Below, one piece after another: positions 1 to 9,226 of a DNA stretch of 64,000 nt. The notes under the pieces are model-generated. The model was given only the letters and a program-made list of their open reading frames with translations, did not search any database and was not told the DNA's origin. Numbering within the stretch: the stretch's first letter is position 1; each line of letters opens with the position of its first letter. The stretch is from Polycladospora coralii (GTDB lineage: Bacteria > Bacillota > Bacilli > Thermoactinomycetales > Thermoactinomycetaceae). A program made the translations under genes and the position numbers. The stretch lies in NCBI RefSeq assembly GCF_014773435.2, contig NZ_JACXAG020000001.1:496001-560000 (forward strand), read 5' to 3'.

Positions 1-202
1 AGTGAGAAAGGGTCATCATGCATCTCCTTTGTTGATTTAGACATATTGACAAGCTTCTATACGACATGTTATATTGTGTATCAGATATATTTTTTGAAAT
101 TTCACTTTAAATCGACTCGTTTATTTAGCATATAGGAAAGAAAGCATGAACACAAGTTGTTATTCTAAAGAATAAAATGATGATGGTGCTTTTTTTTTGA
201 TG

Positions 203-239
203 AAAAGTGAGGTGTTCTCTCAGAGAACACCTCACTTTT
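203..239. terminator. Hairpin terminator after the collagen-like gene
   Basis: A perfect inverted repeat (arms start AAAAGTGAGGTG and end CACCTCACTTTT) lies directly after the minus-strand stop at 242. The stem ends in A and T runs on both sides, so it could work in both directions. The U-tract is short. Confidence 0.6.
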
Positions 240-241
240 GA

Positions 242-1642
<1,401 letters not shown>

Positions 1643-1789
1643 TTAACTACCTCATTTTATCCGAGATATTTCATTATATGAGCGGAGTAAGGTCCTAATA
1701 CTTTTTTTGTCAAAATATGCTTGTTCAAGTTGTATCATGTATAATTTACTGCTTTTTTGGTAACTTCTCATTTTAATTCGCGGTCCAAA

Positions 1790-1832
1790 AACAAAAAAAG
1801 GATATGGAGACATGAATCATATCTCCATATCC
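1790..1832 (-). terminator. Rho-independent terminator
   Basis: An 11-bp stem (GGATATGGAGA and its complement) is followed on the minus strand by a T-rich run. It lies just after the stop of the small paralogue at 1844 and separates it from the collagen-like gene. Confidence 0.8.
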
Positions 1833-1843
1833 TCTCTATCACC

Positions 1844-2218
1844 CTAAAGCGTAGTGATGAAACCACTATAGCTACCATTTGTTTGCAGAAAAAATGAGTT
1901 TGCTGAAGACGGTCCTGATGGACACGAAACACCTGTAATTTGCAGAAATTGAACACTACTTGCAATTAATGTTTTTTCCTGACCAGGTTCAATTTGAGCC
2001 GAGTTCACCACTGTAGTACCCGTTCCATCGACTATTTCAGCTAGAATATCACAGTTTCCAGCGTTTGATGAAGTCGCGGGAGTCAAGGGATTTACCCAAT
2101 CAAAATCATTTTTCACATTTACGATTAAGTCAACTGGTGTAGTCGATCGAATATAGGTGACCACTGCACTAGTAAAAGTTTGCACGATATCCCCTGATAA
2201 TTCTTGTATAAAACTCAT
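1844..2218 (-). CDS. Stand-alone homologue of the collagen-like protein's N-terminal domain
   Basis: The 124-residue protein aligns with the first ~130 residues of the downstream collagen-like protein. Shared blocks are VNVKND-DW, SS-AGNC, IEPGQ-K-LIA and a Cys-Pro near the end. It lacks any collagen repeat. The start at 2218 is chosen because GGAGGTG lies five bases upstream; the upstream ATG at 2239 has no such site and adds seven residues absent from the paralogue. It has no signal peptide. A role as partner, anchor or cap of a spore-surface filament is inference from the shared domain. I do not recognise a named family. Confidence 0.75.
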   Translation of the reverse strand: MSFIQELSGDIVQTFTSAVVTYIRSTTPVDLIVNVKNDFDWVNPLTPATSSNAGNCDILAEIVDGTGTTVVNSAQIEPGQEKTLIASSVQFLQITGVSCPSGPSSANSFFLQTNGSYSGFITTL

Positions 2219-2253
2219 CCTTACACCTCCATAAGGCAAAATATCTTGATCAT

Positions 2254-2285
2254 GCAGTGATAGTTCAGTATATGTATAGTTGCCT
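2254..2285 (-). promoter_or_regulatory. Possible SigmaK-like promoter of the N-domain protein
   Basis: Upstream on the minus strand, AC is followed after 16 bases by CATATACTG. This is one mismatch from the SigmaK -10 consensus CATANNNTA. It is weak evidence, but late mother-cell expression would suit a spore-surface protein. Confidence 0.3.
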
Positions 2286-2329
2286 TAAGAGTGCTTAGGA
2301 ATTTATAGTGATTTAACCCAAAAAAATAA

Positions 2330-2362
2330 ACAAACCCCTGTGCACATCATGGACACAGGGGG
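2330..2362 (-). terminator. Rho-independent terminator of the small secreted protein gene
   Basis: A CCCCTGTG/CACAGGGG stem just after the stop at 2369 is followed on the minus strand by TTTGTTTATTTTTTT. Confidence 0.8.
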
Positions 2363-2368
2363 CACTCA

Positions 2369-2725
2369 TTACTTCGCATATTTTGTACAAGTCGCCTCAG
2401 CTACGTCAGCAGCAGGCACATAGCGGAATCCCATGAAAGTATTAAAATAATACCAATCGTTTGAGTAACCACTAGGTCCAACTACATAGTCACCTTTTGT
2501 TTTTCCAATAAAGGACATTTCAGAGAAAGCCTCAAGCTTTCCTTCTTTTTCAGCATTTAAAGAAGTGCCTTTATAAATATCTGATCCCCAAAATGAAATC
2601 ACGGCTTCGTAACTTGTACATTTTGAAGTTGTATCCGTTTTTTCTGCATATGTAGCTGCAGGAGCCACAATTTGCGAAAGTAACATAAAGCTTAACGCGA
2701 ATGCAACGATTATTTTTTTCATCAT
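2369..2725 (-). CDS. Small secreted protein, SH3-like fold possible
   Basis: The 118-residue product begins with MMKKI and a hydrophobic stretch ending in Ala-Thr-Tyr-Ala, a typical signal peptide with cleavage near residue 25. The mature part is about 93 residues with two cysteines (CTSYE near the start and ATCTKYAK at the end) that could form a disulphide. The C-terminal half, with WYYFN, GFRYVP and AADV, loosely resembles bacterial SH3-like repeats, but I cannot assign a family. Start 2725 (or 2722) is chosen because AGGAG lies five bases upstream; the longer frame to 2770 has no ribosome site and would bury the signal peptide. Confidence 0.7.
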   Translation of the reverse strand: MMKKIIVAFALSFMLLSQIVAPAATYAEKTDTTSKCTSYEAVISFWGSDIYKGTSLNAEKEGKLEAFSEMSFIGKTKGDYVVGPSGYSNDWYYFNTFMGFRYVPAADVAEATCTKYAK

Positions 2726-3032
2726 GACCACTCCTAATTTGTTATTTTTGCTACATTTAAATCGTATCATAACCCATAAAAAAATAATGTGAAATTTATA
2801 TTAATTATTTAAATTTATATAAATTAATTTGTATATTTATGATGGTTAAAATGCGTCAAACAGCATATTTAAAGTTTTTTAGTTTGTATACAATGATTTA
2901 ATCTATATATTTTTACGCTTTATCTTGTTAATTATATAAAACACCATTCCATTAAATTGTATAAACACATCATATTGGTTGATTTTTAAAATAATGATCT
3001 TATTGATATGCATAAAGTTCTTTTATTATATA
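2726..3032. other. AT-rich gene-free stretch
   Basis: About 300 bases of very AT-rich sequence between the small secreted protein gene and a decayed gene. I see no open frame with a ribosome site and no clear hairpin. The promoter of the secreted protein gene must lie in its first part. Confidence 0.5.
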
Positions 3033-3310
3033 TCATTTTTCTAGCATGTAATATGAGGTTCCTCTGCTTTCTACAATTGTTGCATGAGGATAACAAGCGT
3101 TCCTTTCCGCCCATGCACCCTAATAAATCGGTTCTATTACAATGGACTGGGGTACATCGCTTTCATGATATACGGTGAATTTATCGTATAAAGTCCATCC
3201 TCCTACTGATCAAGATGAAATTGTGCACTTTCTTTTGCGATACACCGCAACACTTCCTCATTTACTTGCGGTGGTTGAACATTTGGATTCCATTTCTTTA
3301 TATTCATCAT
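3033..3310 (-). pseudogene. Decayed small gene with one frameshift and one in-frame stop
   Basis: On the minus strand AGGAGAAGG precedes ATG-ATG at 3310/3307 and opens a frame MNIKKWNPNVQPPQVNEEVL running about 35 residues to TAG. The protein continues in another frame from about 3205 (GGWTLYDKFTVYHESDVPQS), crosses a TAG at 3120-3122, and goes on as GAWAERNACYPHATIVESR to a terminal TGA at 3033. Together this is one small protein of about 90 residues broken by a frameshift and a nonsense codon. I do not recognise the family. The ribosome site and codon use show it was a real gene. Confidence 0.65.
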
Positions 3311-3496
3311 CCTTCTCCTATTAATATAAACGGTTCCATTTGAAAAAATAGGATTATGTTTTTCCCGGTATAATTTGATATGATGTAAATGAACAATATA
3401 CGCATCATATCCATTTCCAAAAATATGTCAAAATACACAAAACCATGACATAGCAATGGGCTAAAATCATCTGAAAATAGGAAAGGAAGCGTTTTC

Positions 3497-4357
3497 ATGG
3501 GAAAAATAGCGGTTGTTACCGATAGTTCTTGTGATTTACCACAAGATGTGATTGAGAAATGGCAGATTGAGGTTGTCCCATTACGTATTCATTACATAGA
3601 TCAAGAATATCGCGATGGTATTGAAATAACCGCTGACGAAGTCGCTGATCAATTGAAACAAGAAATCCCCAAAACATCTATGCCTACACCTGAAGATATC
3701 TATTCCACATTCGAAAAATTAAAAAACAGTGGGGTTACACATATTATTGTGATTACTGTTGCGGCAGCTATAAGTGGCACCTACAATACATTTCGCTTAG
3801 TCGCCAATGAATTTGAGCTGGAAATATCAATGGTTGACTCTGCTGGTGTCTCTTTTTTGCTCGGTTTTCTCGTGCTAGAAGCTGCCCGATTATGTAGCAT
3901 TACGACAAATATGACGGAAATACTAGATAAAATCGATAAGACCAAAAAACAGCTTAAAGGGTATTTTATTGTAGACACGTTAGATTATCTGCGTGCAGGG
4001 GGAAGAATCGGAAAAGTGGCTAGCTCGATTGGTTCGATGCTAAATATTAAACCGATCATCTCCTTAGATAGCGAAGGCAAATTATACCCACATGGAATTG
4101 CCAGAGGTAAAAAGCAAGCCATACGTAAAATGATTTCACCGATTCTAAAACAACTAGAATCTACTCGTGCTCATATTGCGATTTTACATACGAAAGCTGA
4201 AGAGGAGGCACTCGCACTTAAAGAGAAAATGATGCAGTATGACACCTTGCAAAATTTGTATATTCGCACCGTAAGCCCCGCCCTCATGGTTCATGCCGGA
4301 CCCGGCTTACTCGGAATTGTGATTCATCCCCTTCCACAAGATCAAGAAAATGCATAA
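3497..4357 (+). CDS. degV: DegV family fatty-acid-binding protein
   Basis: The 286-residue product is full length for DegV/FakB proteins, which bind a fatty acid and present it to a fatty acid kinase. Visible family marks are the N-terminal IAVVTDSSCDLP, the central ISGTYN that contacts the lipid carboxylate, RAGGRIGKVAS with ML-IKPI, and a C-terminal HAGPGLLG. The usual TSSLSGTY motif reads VAAAISGTY here, so the first serines are replaced. No fakA-like kinase is nearby. The ATG at 3497 follows AAAGGAAG. A terminator follows directly, so it is probably a single-gene unit. It converges with gerE. Confidence 0.9.
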   Translation: MGKIAVVTDSSCDLPQDVIEKWQIEVVPLRIHYIDQEYRDGIEITADEVADQLKQEIPKTSMPTPEDIYSTFEKLKNSGVTHIIVITVAAAISGTYNTFRLVANEFELEISMVDSAGVSFLLGFLVLEAARLCSITTNMTEILDKIDKTKKQLKGYFIVDTLDYLRAGGRIGKVASSIGSMLNIKPIISLDSEGKLYPHGIARGKKQAIRKMISPILKQLESTRAHIAILHTKAEEEALALKEKMMQYDTLQNLYIRTVSPALMVHAGPGLLGIVIHPLPQDQENA

Positions 4358-4361
4358 CAAT

Positions 4362-4396
4362 AAAACCCTGCCTTCTCCTTTCCCGGGCAGGGTTTT
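4362..4396. terminator. Terminator after degV
   Basis: AAAACCCTGCC and GGCAGGGTTTT form an 11-bp stem just after the degV stop, bidirectional in form. A near copy sits at 4527-4563. Confidence 0.85.
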
Positions 4397-4526
4397 ATAC
4401 ATGCAACGATGATTGCTGACGTAAACGCATTACAAATCAATCAACACGCAAGCGATTCGCTGTTTCCATACCATTGATCATATCAACTTAAAGGATAAAT
4501 GGGCTATTCGTATCTAAATTCACAAA

Positions 4527-4563
4527 ACAATAAAACCCTGCCTTTTCCTTTACCGGGCAGGGT
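4527..4563 (-). terminator. Terminator after gerE, near copy of the degV terminator
   Basis: ACCCTGCC/GGCAGGGT stem followed on the minus strand by TTTTATTGTTTTG, directly after the gerE stop. About 30 bases match the hairpin at 4362-4396, so one was probably copied from the other. Confidence 0.8.
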
Positions 4564-4575
4564 AATATGCAGCTA

Positions 4576-4794
4576 CTATATGACCAACTCACCTAGACGA
4601 ACCAGCTCCACAACGGCTTGTGATCTTCCTTTGACGGCTAGTTTCTGCATGACGTTTGAAATATGATTACGGACTGTTTTCTCACTAATAAATAGCTCTT
4701 CAGCGATTTCTCTTGTCGTTTTGTCTTGGACCAAAAGTTCAAATACTTCCCTCTCCCGATTGGTTAACAAGGGTTTGCCTTTTTGGTTAGTCAA
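4576..4794 (-). CDS. gerE: GerE, LuxR-type regulator of late sporulation genes
   Basis: The 72-residue protein consists almost entirely of a LuxR-type helix-turn-helix: LLTNREREVFELL, the recognition segment EELFISEKTVRNHISN and the C-terminal KGRSQAVVELVRLGEL. From memory it is very close to B. subtilis GerE (74 residues), which acts in the mother cell with SigmaK on spore coat genes. The start appears to be TTG at 4794, six bases after GGGTGG; no ATG is available. It has its own terminator and a SigmaK-like promoter upstream. It suggests the organism sporulates and that coat-type genes in this window may be its targets. Confidence 0.95.
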   Translation of the reverse strand: MTNQKGKPLLTNREREVFELLVQDKTTREIAEELFISEKTVRNHISNVMQKLAVKGRSQAVVELVRLGELVI

Positions 4795-4854
4795 ATTATG
4801 CCACCCTTCCTTGCTCGAGCACTGAGAAACACGAGGATCAGGGACCAGTCAAAT

Positions 4855-4882
4855 TATACTATGAGCAGTTATACACCTTGGT
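4855..4882 (-). promoter_or_regulatory. SigmaK-type promoter of gerE
   Basis: On the minus strand CATAGTATA (4863-4855) matches the SigmaK -10 consensus CATANNNTA exactly. An AC dinucleotide lies 17 bases upstream (4882-4881), as expected for the -35. B. subtilis gerE is transcribed by SigmaK. The implied leader is about 50 bases. Confidence 0.6.
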
Positions 4883-4983
4883 GAGGCTGTAGGATTAAAA
4901 TAGGCAGAGTATATGAAATCTGAATCATTTCTTCTCCGCATTACTGAGTTATCCTATGCATGCCAAGGAAGGGCGGTGACAAC

Positions 4984-6183
4984 TTAAACCACGGGGATAT
5001 GTATGATATCTTCATTCGCAAAGGTGAGCGATTCTAATCCATTTTCTGTCACAAGGTAGGTATTTTCGATTCCGACTACACCTTGATCTGGAAAGGTAAA
5101 CTTAGGCTCAATTGCGATCACCATTCCCACTTCTAATGGCTGGTCAAACCCATTTGCTAGGATGGGCAATTCATCTAATTCCAAGCCTACACCATGCCCC
5201 ACAAACTTCGCTTGATCATCACCAAATCCCATGAAATGTTCTTTTAAGCCTGCTTTTTCTGCCATTGCAAGCGCTTTCTGATATAAAGTTTGCCATGAAA
5301 CACCTGGTTTACCGCATTTCTCCATCTCACGTATAATCTTTTTAGCTTCTTCGTATGCGACCACTAATTCGGAGTCTAGTTCTCCTAAGACTGCCATTCG
5401 CGTTTGATCAATAATGTATCCTTCTACTACCGTGCTTATATCGATCAAAATCGGCTCACCACGTTTTATGGGTTTCATACTAGCACTTTGTGGATTTACA
5501 ATGGATACCCCAAGCCCACCAGCCGGCCCATCAAAATAAGTAGGCGTTGCTGCTGCATATCCAGAACTTACCATCCCTAGTACCAACTCTTGGTTATAAC
5601 CCCTCATTCGAAATAATCCTGTATTCCCCTGTACGCGTAGTGCATATTCGATCTTGGCAGATAATTCTAACTCAGTCATATTCTCTTGAATGATATGAGG
5701 GATAGAAATGACCACCTCATTTACACGTTTTGCCGCTTGTTGCAATTGTCTAATTTCATAAGGTGATTTAACAGCACGTTGCAGACGAAGCATAAAAGCG
5801 ACATCCACTACTTTCGCCTGGGGAAACCATTTCATATAACGCTCAGCTAATCCCATGGGTAGCACATCTTTTTCTAAACCTAATTGATGAATGACCCCGT
5901 ATTTTTCTTTTAATACCTCTGCCATCCTCTTTGATTTTTGGAGCGGTTGAACTTCGAGACTGGTTTCAAAGGCAGCTCTCTTTACACTTTTTCTGACAAA
6001 AAAACACGGAGCTCCAGTGCAAGGTATAAATAAAACACCATTTTGCAAGGTACCCGTTAAGTAATAAATATCAATATTTTGTGTCAGCAAAGCACCATCA
6101 AGTGCATTTTTTTGTAATGTGTTTTGAAAAATAGCGATTCTTTCTTCGACTTCTTTTTCTGGTAATCGAGCGAGATTATGCAT
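4984..6183 (-). CDS. M24 family metallopeptidase (Xaa-Pro peptidase type)
   Basis: The 399-residue protein has a creatinase-like N-terminal domain (about residues 1-150) and a C-terminal pita-bread peptidase domain. Probable metal ligands are the two Asp of ILIDIS and IIDQTR, the His of FVGHGVGLELDE, and the Glu of AIEPKF and GIENTYLV. These enzymes remove N-terminal residues next to proline or cleave Xaa-Pro dipeptides. Substrate choice cannot be told from sequence. The ATG at 6183 follows AAAGGATGG. It is transcribed divergently from the phosphodiesterase at 6280 and is probably monocistronic and cytoplasmic. Confidence 0.85.
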   Translation of the reverse strand: MHNLARLPEKEVEERIAIFQNTLQKNALDGALLTQNIDIYYLTGTLQNGVLFIPCTGAPCFFVRKSVKRAAFETSLEVQPLQKSKRMAEVLKEKYGVIHQLGLEKDVLPMGLAERYMKWFPQAKVVDVAFMLRLQRAVKSPYEIRQLQQAAKRVNEVVISIPHIIQENMTELELSAKIEYALRVQGNTGLFRMRGYNQELVLGMVSSGYAAATPTYFDGPAGGLGVSIVNPQSASMKPIKRGEPILIDISTVVEGYIIDQTRMAVLGELDSELVVAYEEAKKIIREMEKCGKPGVSWQTLYQKALAMAEKAGLKEHFMGFGDDQAKFVGHGVGLELDELPILANGFDQPLEVGMVIAIEPKFTFPDQGVVGIENTYLVTENGLESLTFANEDIIHIPVV

Positions 6184-6279
6184 ATTTCATCCATCCTTTT
6201 CTCAAATTTAGATCAATCCGGATAAAAAAGTAGATGATGTGAAAACATAGGGCAAAGGCGGTTTAGAAGAGGTTGAAAA

Positions 6280-7842
6280 ATGATGATTAAACTGATCACG
6301 ATTATACTCATTATCTTACTTGTATTCATTTTATATCGAAACCATAGGCAAAGCCAGCAGTCACTTCGTACACCCTATATGCATCCATCCGCTCATAAAC
6401 CACTTATTGTTTTAGTCATTGATTCTCTCATGGATTTACCTCTGCAAGAAACTGTCTCGTTAGGGCAAGCACCGGCACTTCATTTTTTGCAGAAAAAAGG
6501 GGAATACTATCCTAAAGTTGTATCCTCTTTTCCAACTATGTCTGTCAGTATCGATAGCACACTTTTAACAGGGACACCACCTAACCAGCACCATATTTAC
6601 GGTTTAAGTTATTATCATCCATCAGAAAAACGCGTAGTCAATTTTGGTACAGGGGCACGTGAGTCACTTAAATTTGGTGTTCGAACTGTGCTACAAGATA
6701 GTTTACAACACTACAATCAGCACTACTTAAGTTCACGTGTATCCACTATACATGAAGATTATCCAGAAGATACAGCTTCCATTAACGCCCTTTTGTATCG
6801 TGGAAATCAAAGCCTTGATCTATACGCACCTTGGCTAGCCCAGTTCTTGGGACTTATGCCCAAAAAAATCCCTGCACGCGTACCGGCCTTATTTTCATTT
6901 GGTGTATTTGCGCGCTTAGCCAAAGCAAGTAAACCCAAACATCTTTGGTCGCGCTATGGATTAAATGATCGTTTCGCGAGAATGGAGCTCATTTCATTAA
7001 TAAAACAGAAGCAGTTACCCGCCTTCTCTATTGTTTACTTACCACAGAACGATGATGCCGTTCATGCTAAAGGACCGCAGGAAATTAAAGGCATAAAAAA
7101 AGTAGATAAGGAGCTACAAGCCATTTTAGAGGCTTTTGGAAGTTGGGATGACGCCTTACAAAAGGCCAACTTCATCATTATGGGGGATAGCGGTCAAACC
7201 CATATGATCCCTAATCATAAAAGTGCTTATATTGATTTGCGTACCCTTTTACAAACATATAAGATTATGCCGATCGCCCAACAATCTCCACAACCCTCTG
7301 ATCAACTAATTTTATGTGTAAATGAACGAATGGCCTATATTTATATCCTAGATCAACAGGTATCGCTGGCTGAGATCGTCTCCCATCTACAAAAAGAAGA
7401 GCGGATTGATATCATCGCATGGCGTCAAGAAGAGCGGATACATGTGACCAATCATCTGAATACACAAGTTCAATATCAAGCGAAAGGCAAGTATTGTGAT
7501 GAATATGACCAGACTTGGGAAATTGAAGGCGATCTCACTTTACTAGACATCCATGTTGTAAACCAGAATCAGCTTACATATGGAGAATACCCTGATGTTT
7601 TATCTCGTTTAGCAGGAGTTATGGATAACTACACGCCCATGATTGTTATGACTGCAGCTGCCGGGTATGAACTAGTCGGAGAAGCTTCCCCTACTCATGT
7701 AGGTGGATCACACGGCTCCCTACATTATATGGATTCCTATGTACCGATGATTGTTACCGGCCATCTGCCACCGCCTCCAAAACTCAGATTGATTGATTTC
7801 AAAGCCTGGTGGCTTTCTCTTTACAAGACCAACGATGATTAA
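6280..7842 (+). CDS. Membrane-anchored alkaline-phosphatase-superfamily phosphodiesterase
   Basis: The 520-residue protein has an N-terminal hydrophobic segment (residues 3-18) that acts as signal anchor, then a type I phosphodiesterase/nucleotide pyrophosphatase-like domain outside the cell. Probable metal and nucleophile residues are VLVIDSL (Asp), FPTMSVSIDSTLLTG (Thr), DDAVHAKGP, IIMGDSGQTHM (Asp, His) and a C-terminal GGSHGSLH. Members hydrolyse phosphodiester or sulphate bonds; the substrate here is unknown. The pair of ATG codons at 6280 follows AAGAGG. The next gene starts 72 bases downstream, so co-transcription is possible. Confidence 0.8.
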   Translation: MMIKLITIILIILLVFILYRNHRQSQQSLRTPYMHPSAHKPLIVLVIDSLMDLPLQETVSLGQAPALHFLQKKGEYYPKVVSSFPTMSVSIDSTLLTGTPPNQHHIYGLSYYHPSEKRVVNFGTGARESLKFGVRTVLQDSLQHYNQHYLSSRVSTIHEDYPEDTASINALLYRGNQSLDLYAPWLAQFLGLMPKKIPARVPALFSFGVFARLAKASKPKHLWSRYGLNDRFARMELISLIKQKQLPAFSIVYLPQNDDAVHAKGPQEIKGIKKVDKELQAILEAFGSWDDALQKANFIIMGDSGQTHMIPNHKSAYIDLRTLLQTYKIMPIAQQSPQPSDQLILCVNERMAYIYILDQQVSLAEIVSHLQKEERIDIIAWRQEERIHVTNHLNTQVQYQAKGKYCDEYDQTWEIEGDLTLLDIHVVNQNQLTYGEYPDVLSRLAGVMDNYTPMIVMTAAAGYELVGEASPTHVGGSHGSLHYMDSYVPMIVTGHLPPPPKLRLIDFKAWWLSLYKTNDD

Positions 7843-7914
7843 TCAGATGAGCATGAGTCAAGCCCTACAAAACATATGATGTTTTAAAACCATTACATCA
7901 TTGGGGCGTTATAG

Positions 7915-8637
7915 ATGAATAACGTAAAGGATCAGCATAAAAAAAGACAGACTCAAACCTTTTCTCAGATAAAGATTGAGCAGTTCTGGCCCATTTTAGA
8001 TCGCGAAACATTAGCTTGGATCGAAATCAAGCAGGACCCACACTACGCACTTCTTTCACACGCGCAAATTAAACGATACGTGCTCGAATCCATCCAATAC
8101 GGAGAAGCGATCGCAAAACAACACACAAGTAAAACGCAATTAAAAACACTGCTTAATCTGCTCCTCCAACAAGGTGTACAAATTAAGTTTATTGATTTAA
8201 CACATGAAAAGAATGAGGTACGTGCCCGCTATATTCGCAAGCCCGCTACCATTGAAATTTTTCGTTCATCACTGATACAAATCGAACAATTTTTCAATAA
8301 AATGGGTTACCATCTATCCATCGAAGACCTCATTCTGCTCCATGTATATCACGAATGGTTTCACCATCTCGAAGAAACCGTTATTGAACGAACTGATGAG
8401 ACCTTACCCCGTATACTGGTGAAACAAACAGGTCCCTTTAAAAGGTACCAAACCATTGCAAAAACAAGAGAGATAGCTGCTCATACTTTTACCCAACACC
8501 TATTGCCTATTTCTTGGTCTCCCCTATTAATTGACCAGCTGTTATTATTATCAGAGAAAAACGTAACAAAACCGCAAATTCGTGAAAAATTTCAAGAACT
8601 TAAGCAACAGGCGAAAACCATATTTAAAGAACAGTAG
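7915..8637 (+). CDS. Unknown protein with HEXXH zinc-peptidase-like motif
   Basis: I do not recognise this 240-residue protein. Around residue 145 it carries YHEWFHHLEE, which contains HEXXH, and about 45 residues later TREIAAHTFTQHLL. The spacing and the glutamate in the second segment resemble ImmA/IrrE-type and other gluzincin peptidases, where that helix gives the third zinc ligand. The N-terminal 140 residues are helical and basic. It has no signal peptide or membrane segment. The ribosome site before ATG 7915 is poor. It follows the phosphodiesterase gene on the same strand. Confidence 0.6.
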   Translation: MNNVKDQHKKRQTQTFSQIKIEQFWPILDRETLAWIEIKQDPHYALLSHAQIKRYVLESIQYGEAIAKQHTSKTQLKTLLNLLLQQGVQIKFIDLTHEKNEVRARYIRKPATIEIFRSSLIQIEQFFNKMGYHLSIEDLILLHVYHEWFHHLEETVIERTDETLPRILVKQTGPFKRYQTIAKTREIAAHTFTQHLLPISWSPLLIDQLLLLSEKNVTKPQIREKFQELKQQAKTIFKEQ

Positions 8638-8773
8638 TGTCGACTAGCCTATATTCTCCACCGTTACATCGCGGAGTCCAAACCTGAAGGAAGAAGCGGA
8701 CAACTTGCTTAACCGCCAAGGCGTTTTGGCGAGGCAAAAGACAAGACCATAACCTAATTAAATTTGACACATT

Positions 8774-8801
8774 TGATTACAAAAACCGATGCTGTATAAA
8801 A
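8774..8801 (+). promoter_or_regulatory. Likely SigmaA promoter of the zinc-ribbon gene
   Basis: TTGATT, a 16-base spacer and TATAAA lie about 40 bases before the start at 8842. The 200 bases before the gene also hold a short GCC/GGC hairpin near 8723-8742 without a U-tract. Confidence 0.45.
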
Positions 8802-8841
8802 GAGATCAACAGAGACATACTAAGGGCGGAGGTGGGATTTT

Positions 8842-9078
8842 ATGTCAGATCCTTACTTATGCCCTGCTTGTGGTACAAACCGTAGCCGCTTTAATCTTAT
8901 TCAGCAAGTCGTACAACCCGTAAAAAAAGATGCACAGACAGGCGATGTCGTGTCAGAAGTTTCACTGTCTGATCCACTCCAATTCAAGTATAAAGGTGAT
9001 CCTTATCGTGTACAATGTGGGATATGTGGAGTGATCGAATCTGAAGAGCAATTCATTCGTCAAGCTCAGCGTAGTTAG
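8842..9078 (+). CDS. Small double-CXXC zinc-ribbon protein
   Basis: The 78-residue protein has CPACG near residue 7 and CGICG near residue 59, two CXXC knuckles that should bind one zinc. The middle holds an acidic-polar loop ending in DPLQFKYKGDPY. I do not recognise a named family. The strong site GGAGGTGG lies before ATG 8842 and a good terminator follows, so it is a single-gene unit. Confidence 0.7.
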   Translation: MSDPYLCPACGTNRSRFNLIQQVVQPVKKDAQTGDVVSEVSLSDPLQFKYKGDPYRVQCGICGVIESEEQFIRQAQRS

Positions 9079-9085
9079 TCAATTA

Positions 9086-9124
9086 AAAAAGTGTTGTCCA
9101 TTATAAACTGGATGACACTTTTTC
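9086..9124 (+). terminator. Rho-independent terminator
   Basis: A 15-bp stem, AAAAAGTGTTGTCCA with one mismatch to its partner, ends in TTTTT and a further T-rich run after the zinc-ribbon gene. Confidence 0.85.
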
Positions 9125-9226
9125 ATTTTTAATTGTGACTATATTCTAATAGGTGAAGAATTTGTTATTAGCATATATAATAGAGTAGTACTTGGATACA
9201 AACCGGATGACAAAAGGAGACTAATC

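Noticed and set aside
3307-3498. Minus-strand open frame of 63 codons before degV
   Set aside because: No ribosome site, unusual composition, and it overlaps the degV promoter region.
8638-8773. Possible riboswitch before the zinc-ribbon gene
   Set aside because: Only one short hairpin is present and no known aptamer core could be matched.
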